Shown here: positions 6,171 through 11,843 of the stretch, one piece after another | Layout of the letters: each line of letters starts with the position of its first letter | Position numbering within the stretch: position 1 is the first letter of the stretch | Source: Spirochaetaceae bacterium | GTDB lineage: Bacteria > Spirochaetota > Spirochaetia > Treponematales > Breznakiellaceae | Length of the DNA: 11,843 nucleotides | Assembly (NCBI GenBank): GCA_031255395.1 | Contig: JAIRSQ010000119.1 | Location: 1 to 11,843 of the forward strand | Direction: 5' to 3' | Position numbers and translations under genes: made by a program | Notes under the pieces: model-generated | Database searches by the model: none | What the model saw: the letters and a program-made list of their open reading frames with translations, nothing else | What the model was told of the DNA's origin: nothing

Positions 6171-9100
6171 TCAGTAAGAGACAGAAACCCTCCAGCCGAA
6201 GTGCCAGCCGCCGGCGGAGGACGCTCCGTCAGCGCCCGAAAGTTTTAACGCTCCCAGAAGATTGAAGGTCAGTTTCAGCGGGAGCACGGTAATGGGAACG
6301 ATCGAAACGGCGGCGCCCAGGCTGAATAACAGCGAGTGGAGGAACAGCGGGCCGCCGTCATAGGCAGGCGCTCCGTGTTGGCGGCCTGAGTTCTCGGCGT
6401 ACAGCCAGCGATAACCTAAGCCGGCGAATATTCTGTTAAAATACAGGTGCGACAGATTTTTTTGTATTTCAAACGATACCGGGCTAAAGTCGAACTGTCC
6501 GCCCGCGAGCCGGTCGTACAAATAACCGTAGATCCGGACGGAATATTCGCTGGGAGCGATGTTGTCGAAAGCCGACGACGAGTACGACGAGGAATGGCCA
6601 AGGAAGTTGGCGCCTTCCCTGTCGTACATGCCGTACAGCGAAGCCTGAAACGCGAAATTCCGTACGACGGGAACGGATTGCAGGGCGCGCGGCGATTCGA
6701 GGCTTGCCGTAAAAACATTTTCAAAGCGCGGGAACGAGGTTTCGCCGGACAGAGACTTTCTGACGTAAAACAGCTCGGAAAAGCCGTTGCCGAACCGATC
6801 CCACGAGGTAAGAACGCGATTAGAAAAATTAAGCCCGCCCGAAACGGAGTACTCTTCCTCGCGAACAGGCCAACTGTACGGGGCACCGCTGTCCGTTTTC
6901 CGCAGACTTGAGTCAAACGAACGCCATGACGCGCTGAACATCCCTGTCGCCGTTATCGACAAACGTTCGTTCCACAGCGGCATTCGGCGCGAAGCCTGAA
7001 TGCCGGCACGGGTTTTTCGCATTGGCGTACCGTTGTCAAACGTGAAAATGTCGGCAAATTCCATTGTTACAGGCAGCATAAAGTTGAAATTCATCCATGT
7101 AACGCTGACGGGCACGAACTCGTGCCGAAAATCGTATCCCGCCCCAATAAAAATAAGGTTCTGGTCCGTCGGATCCGAGACAAACGAAAAAAGCCCCGCT
7201 CCGTCAAGGCTCAGATCCCCGAAACCGCCCTCAGCGTCAAAAATGTTTTGGGTTCCCCAAAAAATCGAGCTTGTTACGGGGCTTACCAGCGGGAACGGCA
7301 GCCACAGGTTGAATGGGTTGAAATATTTTATCGGATTGTACGGTTTTGAGGCGGGAACAGGCTGTCCTCCGGCATCGCCGATCCGCCGTTCCGCCATAAC
7401 CGGGTCCTCCGGCCAAGGAATCATATTGAGCGGGACTTGCGCGGCGGAGCTTTCAAATCCGGCGGCGGACTGCGGAAATGCCATAATCCTGTCCCAGACA
7501 GAAAACGCCGCGCCGTAGTACACATTGCCTCCGGACGATACCGGGTAAAAAACGCCGCCGGAAAAATCCTCGCCGCTGAAATAGGCGGTCGCGGCGCCAA
7601 TATCGTCGTCGGCGCCGACGCCGTTTCCGTCGATATTTACCGCCACAGAAGCGAGTTTGTACATCCTGTCATCGCCGTTGTAGGAAAAATAGAGCCTGCC
7701 GCCCGAAAACCGCAGTCCCCGCATATAGCGCCATAGCTCGACCTCTCCCTCAGTATCTCCGCGCAGCGAGCAGACCGTCTGAGTCTTATAGTTGAAAAGC
7801 GAAAGTTCCCTGACGCCGTTTTTTGCCGAAGTAAAGGCAATCCATTCGTCATCAAGCGGGGACGGGTTGGAAAACAGCAACGTTTCGCTCCCCCGCAGCA
7901 GAATCTCTTCGTCCGCGCCGTTTTTATCGCCGCCCGCGCGATAGACAAGGCTGGCGTTGTGCGTGTCGGATCTGAGCGCGACGACCCCGTCCCTAAAGTA
8001 GCGTGCGTTATACAGGCCGCGCCATTCGCGCCCCGTGCGGAATCCCGTCTTCGCTCTGTACTCGACCGCGACAGCGCGAGAAAACTGTCCGGCGTTCGCC
8101 CCGAGTCTCCGGTATCCGGAAACGAGCAGCCGCTCGCCGTCTTCCGACACGTCTAGAGCGTAGGCCGTACCGTCTATTTTAGCCGCCGTCTTTGTTTTTT
8201 GGGTCGCCGTATCGTACGCGACTATTTTTCTTGCCGCGCCGTCTATAAAAAACACTTTTCCCGCCGCGGCGGCTATATCCTTGATCAGGGCGTTCCCGCC
8301 ATACACGGCGGGGAGCGGATTCTCTTCGACGCCGTCCAAGGCGAGACTCGCCTTGAAACCGTTCCAGCAGTCGACGATTGAAACGCCGTAAACTCTGTTA
8401 AAAATGTCATAAAACCCGGACCTGTAAACAAACGGGGAGACATAAAAACCGCCGCCCATCGCCCGCCACAGTTCGCCGTACTTTGCCATCCCGTATTTTT
8501 TCTGCAAATACGCGCTAAAGAGGCCGCCGTAGTAATAGTAAACATTTCCCTGCGGCGGCAAATCCCACACGCCCTCCGCCTGAAACGGCGTCTTGAACCT
8601 GTTTTCAATTATGTCTTGCCTGAGCCGCTGTTTTACGAGCGGGTCATTCGCCCGCCCGGTACCGTCGAGGCTCTCGAAGCTGACCGCCGCGCCCTCCATC
8701 ATGAACCACGGGGCGGTAAGCCCCGCCGGAGTCACCCACCCGCCGAAAACGCGGTTTAGAACCCTGGCTGCCCGGTCTCGCGTCGCTCCGGTAACGGCGT
8801 GCGTCAGTTCGTGCAGGAACAGCGCCTCAAGCGAATCGGTAAAAACGGTCCATTCCAACGAGGCCGGCGTGTCAAAAATAACGATGTGCGGGTACGGCAA
8901 CGGGTTCATGTAGCCGTTATGCTCGTCAGTTTCACTTGTTATAACGACAGGAATCACGCGCTCGACAGCGATTCCCGTCAGAGCGGACACCCTGTCATAG
9001 ACGGCGTCCGCCCGCTCCGCCAGCCGCCGCGCTGTCCCAGCGGAGGCCTCCGAATAGATAAACTCAAAATGTTCCGTCCGCAACGCGCGCAGGGTTGAAA

Positions 9101-9224
9101 ATGGCTTAAAATGCTGCGACGCAAGCGGGGAAACGGCAAAAAACAGGAAAATTGCCAGCGACAGGGCGGCTTTTATTGAGGCGGGGGCCATTCCCGCGCG
9201 GTCTGCGGCAAACAGCCGCTTCAC
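6171..9224 (-). CDS. Large exported protein: HExxH metallopeptidase-like domain, beta-propeller-like region, outer-membrane barrel
   Basis: The protein is 1017 aa. A signal peptide (KAALSLAIFLFFAVSPLAS) is probably cut near residue 36. Residues about 50-190 look like a gluzincin/peptidase-MA-like domain: HELTH at 138-142 and a downstream APWFMMEGAA with E177 as the likely third zinc ligand. Residues about 290-600 show repeated strand patterns with Asp/Gly turns (VAYDTATQKTK, ALDVSEDGERLLVSG, DEWIAFTSAKNG), as in TolB/WD40-like propellers. A junction KPYNPIKYFNPFNLWLPFP (about 625-643) precedes about 375 residues of amphipathic, aromatic-rich strands ending GWRVSVSY, a C-terminal beta-signal for barrel insertion. 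So it is probably anchored in the outer membrane with a protease or lectin-like head. The start is GTG 9224 with GAGG upstream; ATG 9191 is the alternative. Substrate unknown; domain calls are by eye. Confidence 0.8.
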   Translation of the reverse strand: MKRLFAADRAGMAPASIKAALSLAIFLFFAVSPLASQHFKPFSTLRALRTEHFEFIYSEASAGTARRLAERADAVYDRVSALTGIAVERVIPVVITSETDEHNGYMNPLPYPHIVIFDTPASLEWTVFTDSLEALFLHELTHAVTGATRDRAARVLNRVFGGWVTPAGLTAPWFMMEGAAVSFESLDGTGRANDPLVKQRLRQDIIENRFKTPFQAEGVWDLPPQGNVYYYYGGLFSAYLQKKYGMAKYGELWRAMGGGFYVSPFVYRSGFYDIFNRVYGVSIVDCWNGFKASLALDGVEENPLPAVYGGNALIKDIAAAAGKVFFIDGAARKIVAYDTATQKTKTAAKIDGTAYALDVSEDGERLLVSGYRRLGANAGQFSRAVAVEYRAKTGFRTGREWRGLYNARYFRDGVVALRSDTHNASLVYRAGGDKNGADEEILLRGSETLLFSNPSPLDDEWIAFTSAKNGVRELSLFNYKTQTVCSLRGDTEGEVELWRYMRGLRFSGGRLYFSYNGDDRMYKLASVAVNIDGNGVGADDDIGAATAYFSGEDFSGGVFYPVSSGGNVYYGAAFSVWDRIMAFPQSAAGFESSAAQVPLNMIPWPEDPVMAERRIGDAGGQPVPASKPYNPIKYFNPFNLWLPFPLVSPVTSSIFWGTQNIFDAEGGFGDLSLDGAGLFSFVSDPTDQNLIFIGAGYDFRHEFVPVSVTWMNFNFMLPVTMEFADIFTFDNGTPMRKTRAGIQASRRMPLWNERLSITATGMFSASWRSFDSSLRKTDSGAPYSWPVREEEYSVSGGLNFSNRVLTSWDRFGNGFSELFYVRKSLSGETSFPRFENVFTASLESPRALQSVPVVRNFAFQASLYGMYDREGANFLGHSSSYSSSAFDNIAPSEYSVRIYGYLYDRLAGGQFDFSPVSFEIQKNLSHLYFNRIFAGLGYRWLYAENSGRQHGAPAYDGGPLFLHSLLFSLGAAVSIVPITVLPLKLTFNLLGALKLSGADGASSAGGWHFGWRVSVSY

Positions 9225-9325
9225 CGTCGCGCCTCTCTGCCTCCGAGCCGCCGTCGCGGTCTCCCGTTGCCGCCAACCTCGGGGCCACCGCCTGCCCGCC
9301 GGAATCCCTCCGCCGTAACGGTCAT
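9221..9325 (-). CDS. Possible 34-codon Arg/Gly-rich linker ORF
   Basis: A frame from ATG 9325-9323 to TGA 9223-9221 exactly fills the gap between the galactokinase-like gene and the large exported protein. Its start overlaps the upstream stop as ATGA, and its stop overlaps the downstream GTG as GTGA. The product would be MTVTAEGFRRAGGGPEVGGN followed by an Arg-rich tail (GRPRRRLGGREARR). Such double overlap suggests translational coupling, but the stretch is very GC-rich, so stop-free frames are expected by chance, and no good SD precedes it. It could be only a spacer. Confidence 0.25.
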   Translation of the reverse strand: MTVTAEGFRRAGGGPEVGGNGRPRRRLGGREARR

Positions 9326-10485
9326 TGCGGCAACACCCGCGCCGCGGGCGCGGGCTGTATTTCGTAGCTCACGGGATGAAAACCGAAAATACGCTCGTAA
9401 TCCTCGAATTTTTTTTGATACTCGCCCGCGACATCCTCGCGAATGAAGGCGTAGGTACAGCCGCCGAAGCCTTTGCCCGTAAGACGCGAGCCTATTATGC
9501 CGGCAGTTTCCTGCGCTCGCTTCACGAGCCAGTCTGTCTCCGGGCAGGAAACTTCGTACATATCGCGAAGGCCCTCGTGCGAATGGAACAAAATACGGGC
9601 AAACGTTTCCCCGTCGTTTTCGGCAATCGCCTTTTCCGCTTCGCGAATACGCGCTATTTCCTGCACGACAAACAGGCACCGCCGCCTGACCTCCTCGTTA
9701 AGCGATCCCATCAGATCGTCCAGATCGGCGACTGTATAATCCTTGAAGCTAAAACCCTGCCGTTTTTTGGAAAGTATCTCGAATCCTTTTTCTATATCCT
9801 TGCGGCGCAGTCTTAGCTCCGATTCGACATCAATCGGCGGGACGCGGGAGTCAAAAAGCATGATCTTATACTTGCCAAACGGGTTTTTTATGCGCTCGAC
9901 TTCGAGTTTTCCCTCGTTTATTGCCAAAAAATGGTTTTTTTTCGCGTTCATGACGCATAACAGCTCGATTATCCTGTTTTCTGTCTCATAAAAATCGGTA
10001 TGGGCGGCGGAAATACGGGCCATAAGCTCCCTGTCGCCCAAATTCGGCAAAAAAAAGCGGCGAAACGCCAGTGCCGAAGCGACTTCAGTCGCCTGAGGGG
10101 ACGCAAGGGCAAGATGTCTGGGTATATCGCTAAAAATCGTAACGTTTATGCCACTGACCTTGCAACCCGCTTCGGCAAACAGGTACAGGGCTATCTTGAT
10201 ATAGTTTGCCCACCGGTCCTCGCGTTTGTAACGCAGGTTGGCAAGCGTGGTGCGCTTGCGCTCGCCGGTATCGGCAGAAAAAAATCGCAGTGAATTGTCT
10301 TTACGCAGGCTTGCCGCCACCTTAACCGTGCGGTCTATGGCCGAACTTAAATAAAGCGCGTCATTCAGTTGCCCGTGATCGCCTAAATAGTGCAGGCAAC
10401 CGGGCGCTTCGCCCACAATGATCTTGTCGTCCGCGCTGGAGGCTATTCCGTACTCTTTGCGGTGTATTTCAACAATATCCGTCAT
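9322..10485 (-). CDS. Galactokinase-family (GHMP) protein with degenerate active site
   Basis: At 387 aa this is normal galactokinase length. The family is clear from HSHEGLRDMYEVSCPETDWL (301-320), RCLFVVQEIARIREAEKA (269-286) and motif 3 TGKGFGGCTYAF (336-347). However, the sugar/catalytic motif, normally GRxNLIGEHTDY, reads GCLHYLGDHGQLND (29-42): the catalytic Arg is Cys30, Glu is Asp36, and the galactose-binding Asp is Gln39; only the His (H37) is kept. The ATP motif, normally GLSSSAA, reads LALASPQA (125-132). The usual MDQ catalytic Asp aligns with Glu174 (RIIELL). It may be a pseudokinase, a sugar-binding regulator or a kinase for another substrate; galactokinase activity is doubtful. 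The start ATG 10485 has GAGAGG 8 nt upstream. It heads the minus-strand operon with the large exported protein. Confidence 0.85.
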   Translation of the reverse strand: MTDIVEIHRKEYGIASSADDKIIVGEAPGCLHYLGDHGQLNDALYLSSAIDRTVKVAASLRKDNSLRFFSADTGERKRTTLANLRYKREDRWANYIKIALYLFAEAGCKVSGINVTIFSDIPRHLALASPQATEVASALAFRRFFLPNLGDRELMARISAAHTDFYETENRIIELLCVMNAKKNHFLAINEGKLEVERIKNPFGKYKIMLFDSRVPPIDVESELRLRRKDIEKGFEILSKKRQGFSFKDYTVADLDDLMGSLNEEVRRRCLFVVQEIARIREAEKAIAENDGETFARILFHSHEGLRDMYEVSCPETDWLVKRAQETAGIIGSRLTGKGFGGCTYAFIREDVAGEYQKKFEDYERIFGFHPVSYEIQPAPAARVLPQ

Positions 10486-10557
10486 GCTGTCAACCTCTCA
10501 AGTGTAAAACTTCGTTCCCTGTTAGTATTAAACAAACAGAAACGTATACGGTAACAG

Positions 10558-10586
10558 ATTTTAACGCAAAATTTGCTTTTATTCAA
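10558..10586 (-). promoter_or_regulatory. Sigma-70 promoter of the galactokinase-like operon
   Basis: The pattern is -35 TTGAAT (10586-10581), a 17-bp spacer and -10 TAAAAT (10563-10558), predicting transcription from about 10551 and a 65-nt leader. The spacer holds the palindrome GCAAA-A-TTTGC (10566-10576). An inverted repeat CTGTTA (10519-10524)/TAACAG (10552-10557) brackets the start region. Either could be an operator. A second -10-like TAATAC sits at 10530-10525. Confidence 0.6.
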
Positions 10587-10587
10587 G

Positions 10588-10605
10588 AAAAAACGGCGAA
10601 CGCCG
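10588..10605 (-). terminator. Intrinsic terminator on the minus strand
   Basis: Read on the minus strand, CGGC-GTTC-GCCG (10605-10594) is followed by six Ts (10593-10588). It lies just upstream of the galactokinase-like promoter and would block transcription entering from the right. No intact minus-strand gene remains to its right. Confidence 0.5.
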
Positions 10606-10640
10606 CCTCATCGGCCAAGCCCGCCGCGAATGAAATAACA

Positions 10641-10668
10641 TTGACAAACAATAAATATGTGTTGTAAT
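10641..10668 (+). promoter_or_regulatory. Plus-strand promoter before the transposase relic
   Basis: A perfect -35 TTGACA (10641-10646), a 16-bp spacer and -10 TGTAAT (10663-10668) predict transcription from about 10675, at the ATG (10676) of the decayed transposase. It is probably the IS element's own promoter and could still read towards the 2Fe-2S gene. Confidence 0.5.
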
Positions 10669-10675
10669 GATTTCT

Positions 10676-11124
10676 ATGAGTAACATAGACATATTACCAA
10701 TACAAAAGCGGATTTAGGCGGTACTGCCGGCACCGAACGAGTATCAAATACGGCGCGGTATTTGCCAGCCGAAGCAAAATCGATAGGGCATGGCGTAATA
10801 AGCCTGATAAGCCGCATTTCCGGAATGTCCAGGCAAACGCTGACGGAGGACGTGAAAGAACCGGCCCGCGCCGACGGAGTTATGCCTGAAGGCAGGAGCC
10901 GCAAAGCCGGCGGCTGGCGTAAAACTGTGCGTGAAACAAGGGTATGGATACTGGATACGCTTGAAGAACCGGTTTCGGCCCGTACCAAAGGCGATCCGAT
11001 GACGGCATTGGACTTGTTCGACAACCCGCATCGAGCACCGCATAGCCAAGCTCCGAATGAAGCCGAATCCGGCAAGTTTGCGCTCCGTCTGCCAAAAACG
11101 TTCCATGCCCGTACGTTTATGTAA
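10676..11124 (+). pseudogene. ISAzo13-family transposase remnant (frameshifted, 3'-truncated)
   Basis: The original start is probably ATG 10676 (MSNIDILPIQKR), whose frame stops at TAG 10715-10717. The transposase sequence then resumes in another frame at about 10705-10762 with AEAKSIGHGVISLISRISGM, then SRQTLTEDVKE, VMPEGRSRKAGGWRK and ARTKGDPMTAL. A second slip at about 11005 moves WTCSTTR into a third frame (from 11009). The order SIGHG-GMSR-T-R-GG-RK-TKGDP-WT-ST-R is what I recall for the N-terminal part of ISAzo13-family transposases, which are normally well over 400 aa. Only about 110-120 codons remain, and no DDE catalytic core is visible. At least two frameshifts plus truncation make it inactive. 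I could not identify terminal inverted repeats. After about 11020 the match is lost. Confidence 0.7.
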
Positions 11125-11255
11125 GCCGAAAAGTAAGGCGTGTCCCTTAACCGGTACGTTTTGTGCCGTTTGAGCGCGACCGCAGACGACAGCTTGTAGC
11201 GTTCGCCGCAGTATGGCACAATTCCCGGCAGGCTGTAGGGCTTGAAGGAGGCGTA
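11125..11255. other. Unassigned junction between the IS relic and the 2Fe-2S gene
   Basis: No plus-strand gene is recognised here. A hairpin CGGTAC-GTTTT-GTGCCG (11152-11168) is possible. Its right arm can instead pair as TTGTGCC (11161-11167) with GGCACAA (11215-11221), giving mutually exclusive structures upstream of the SD. On the minus strand the same stretch, continuing past 11255 to 11315, reads as an open frame with codons strongly biased to G/C at the third base (for example HYASFKPYSLPGIVPYCGER), so it may be a relic of a minus-strand gene. No known riboswitch motif was seen. Confidence 0.35.
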
Positions 11256-11843
11256 GTGGCGGTTGTTCGTGTGACACGGGCGGAATACGGGGAACGCGAG
11301 ATAGAGGCAGGGCATGGGCGGAGTCTGCTCGCGGCGTTACATGACGCGGGCATTTACATTCCTGCCGTCTGCGGCGGACGGGGAAGTTGCGGAAAATGCC
11401 GGATAAGGGCGCATGACGGCTTCCTGCCGGTAAATTTTTCCGATAAAGAGTTTTTTTCACAGGAACAGTTGGAGGCGGGTTACCGGCTGGCCTGTGCCGT
11501 TTTCCCCGACGGGGACATCGGTATCGAGGTCTTTGAAACCGGGGAAGACAGATTTTCAGTTGTAAACGATTTTAGGCGGGACGAAGAAGCGGCCGCCGGA
11601 ATCGTTGAAGATTTTTTTTATCTTGAAAAGGATGGGCGGAGTCTTGCCCGCAGGCTGGCTCCTGACAGGACGCTCTCTTATGCCGAGTTGCGGGAAGCCT
11701 CAAAACTGGCGGACGCGCAGGCCGCCCTGTTGCAGGGCGAACAGCGGAAATTCAGCGTTTACCGAGAGCAGGGCAGGATACTAAGTATAGGAGCGGAGCC
11801 GCCGTATGCTGTTGCCGTCGACATAGGCACGACCACGCTGGCC
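11256..11843 (+). CDS. 2Fe-2S ferredoxin / ASKHA-domain protein, corrinoid-activator type (partial)
   Basis: The frame opens at GTG 11256, with AAGGAGG ending 4 nt upstream, and runs off the window (196 codons seen). Residues 1-95 form a plant-type 2Fe-2S ferredoxin domain with ligands C39, C45, C48 (CGGRGSCGKC) and C80 (RLACAV). A linker of about 85 residues follows (YAELREASKLADAQAALLQG), and at 185-196 AVAVDIGTTTLA begins the ATP-binding ASKHA fold (phosphate-1 motif). This order matches DUF4445/RACE-type proteins, which use a reduced iron-sulfur centre and ATP to restore Co(II) corrinoid proteins to Co(I) in methyltransferase systems such as acetogenesis or O-demethylation. The partner methyltransferase would lie beyond the right end. 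GTG 11271 and an upstream in-frame GTG 11163 are less likely starts because the SD fits 11256. Confidence 0.85.
   Translation, partial: MAVVRVTRAEYGEREIEAGHGRSLLAALHDAGIYIPAVCGGRGSCGKCRIRAHDGFLPVNFSDKEFFSQEQLEAGYRLACAVFPDGDIGIEVFETGEDRFSVVNDFRRDEEAAAGIVEDFFYLEKDGRSLARRLAPDRTLSYAELREASKLADAQAALLQGEQRKFSVYREQGRILSIGAEPPYAVAVDIGTTTLA

Noticed and set aside
6416..9098. Numerous frames of 60-170 codons on either strand inside the large exported protein gene
   Set aside because: They are shadows of a GC-rich 1017-codon gene with no recognisable domains or ribosome sites.
9322..10485. Calling the galactokinase-like gene a pseudogene
   Set aside because: The frame is full length, with a promoter, an SD and conserved C-terminal motifs; altered residues alone do not indicate decay.
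11163..11255. Upstream GTG start for the 2Fe-2S gene
   Set aside because: It has no SD, and the added residues (VPFERDRRRQLV...) do not resemble a ferredoxin N-terminus; GTG 11256 has AAGGAGG just upstream.
10674..11460. Long minus-strand frames of 213 and 238 codons opposite the IS relic
   Set aside because: Over most of their length they are antisense to transposase sequence and to the 2Fe-2S domain; only the 11125-11315 part is coding-like and is reported separately as a finding.

Overview
The window looks like a chromosomal segment of a diderm, moderately GC-rich bacterium, most likely a Treponema-like spirochaete of the gut/termite type. This is an inference. It rests on a FIST-domain gene directly followed by a coiled-coil, sensor-kinase-like gene, a lipoprotein with a relaxed lipobox, a long exported protein with a C-terminal outer-membrane beta-signal, an ISAzo13-type transposase relic, and a 2Fe-2S/ASKHA corrinoid-activator-type gene. 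No rRNA, tRNA or CRISPR array was seen.

Layout. (1) Positions 1-1343, minus strand: a FIST ligand-sensing protein and, 3 bp behind it, the N-terminus of a probable signalling kinase that runs off the window. A convincing sigma-70 promoter (1380-1408) drives this pair. (2) Positions 1426-4852, plus strand: xseA (exonuclease VII large subunit), then a zinc/manganese-type ABC transporter (ATPase and permease) and a small lipoprotein with a paired-cysteine motif. No substrate-binding protein and no xseB are present here. (3) Positions 4890-10485, minus strand: in transcription order, a galactokinase-family protein whose active-site motifs are degenerate, a possible 34-codon linker ORF, a 1017-aa exported protein (HExxH metallopeptidase-like domain, beta-propeller-like region, outer-membrane barrel), a strong intercistronic hairpin, and alaA (alanine-forming aminotransferase). 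Regions 2 and 3 converge at about 4853-4889. (4) Positions 10486-11255: a regulatory intergenic stretch (galactokinase-like promoter, minus-strand terminator, outward plus-strand promoter), then a frameshifted and truncated ISAzo13 transposase and an unassigned junction of about 130-230 bp. (5) Positions 11256-11843, plus strand: the N-terminus of a 2Fe-2S ferredoxin/ASKHA protein, cut by the window end.

Most of the window is ordinary housekeeping. The parts most worth attention are the catalytically altered galactokinase homologue, which appears co-transcribed with the large metallopeptidase/propeller/barrel protein; the Cys-Cys lipoprotein in the metal transporter operon; and the IS relic beside the corrinoid-activator-type gene. 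I did not find strong evidence for a wholly new system; the galactokinase-like/exported-protease pair is the best candidate for an undescribed functional unit.
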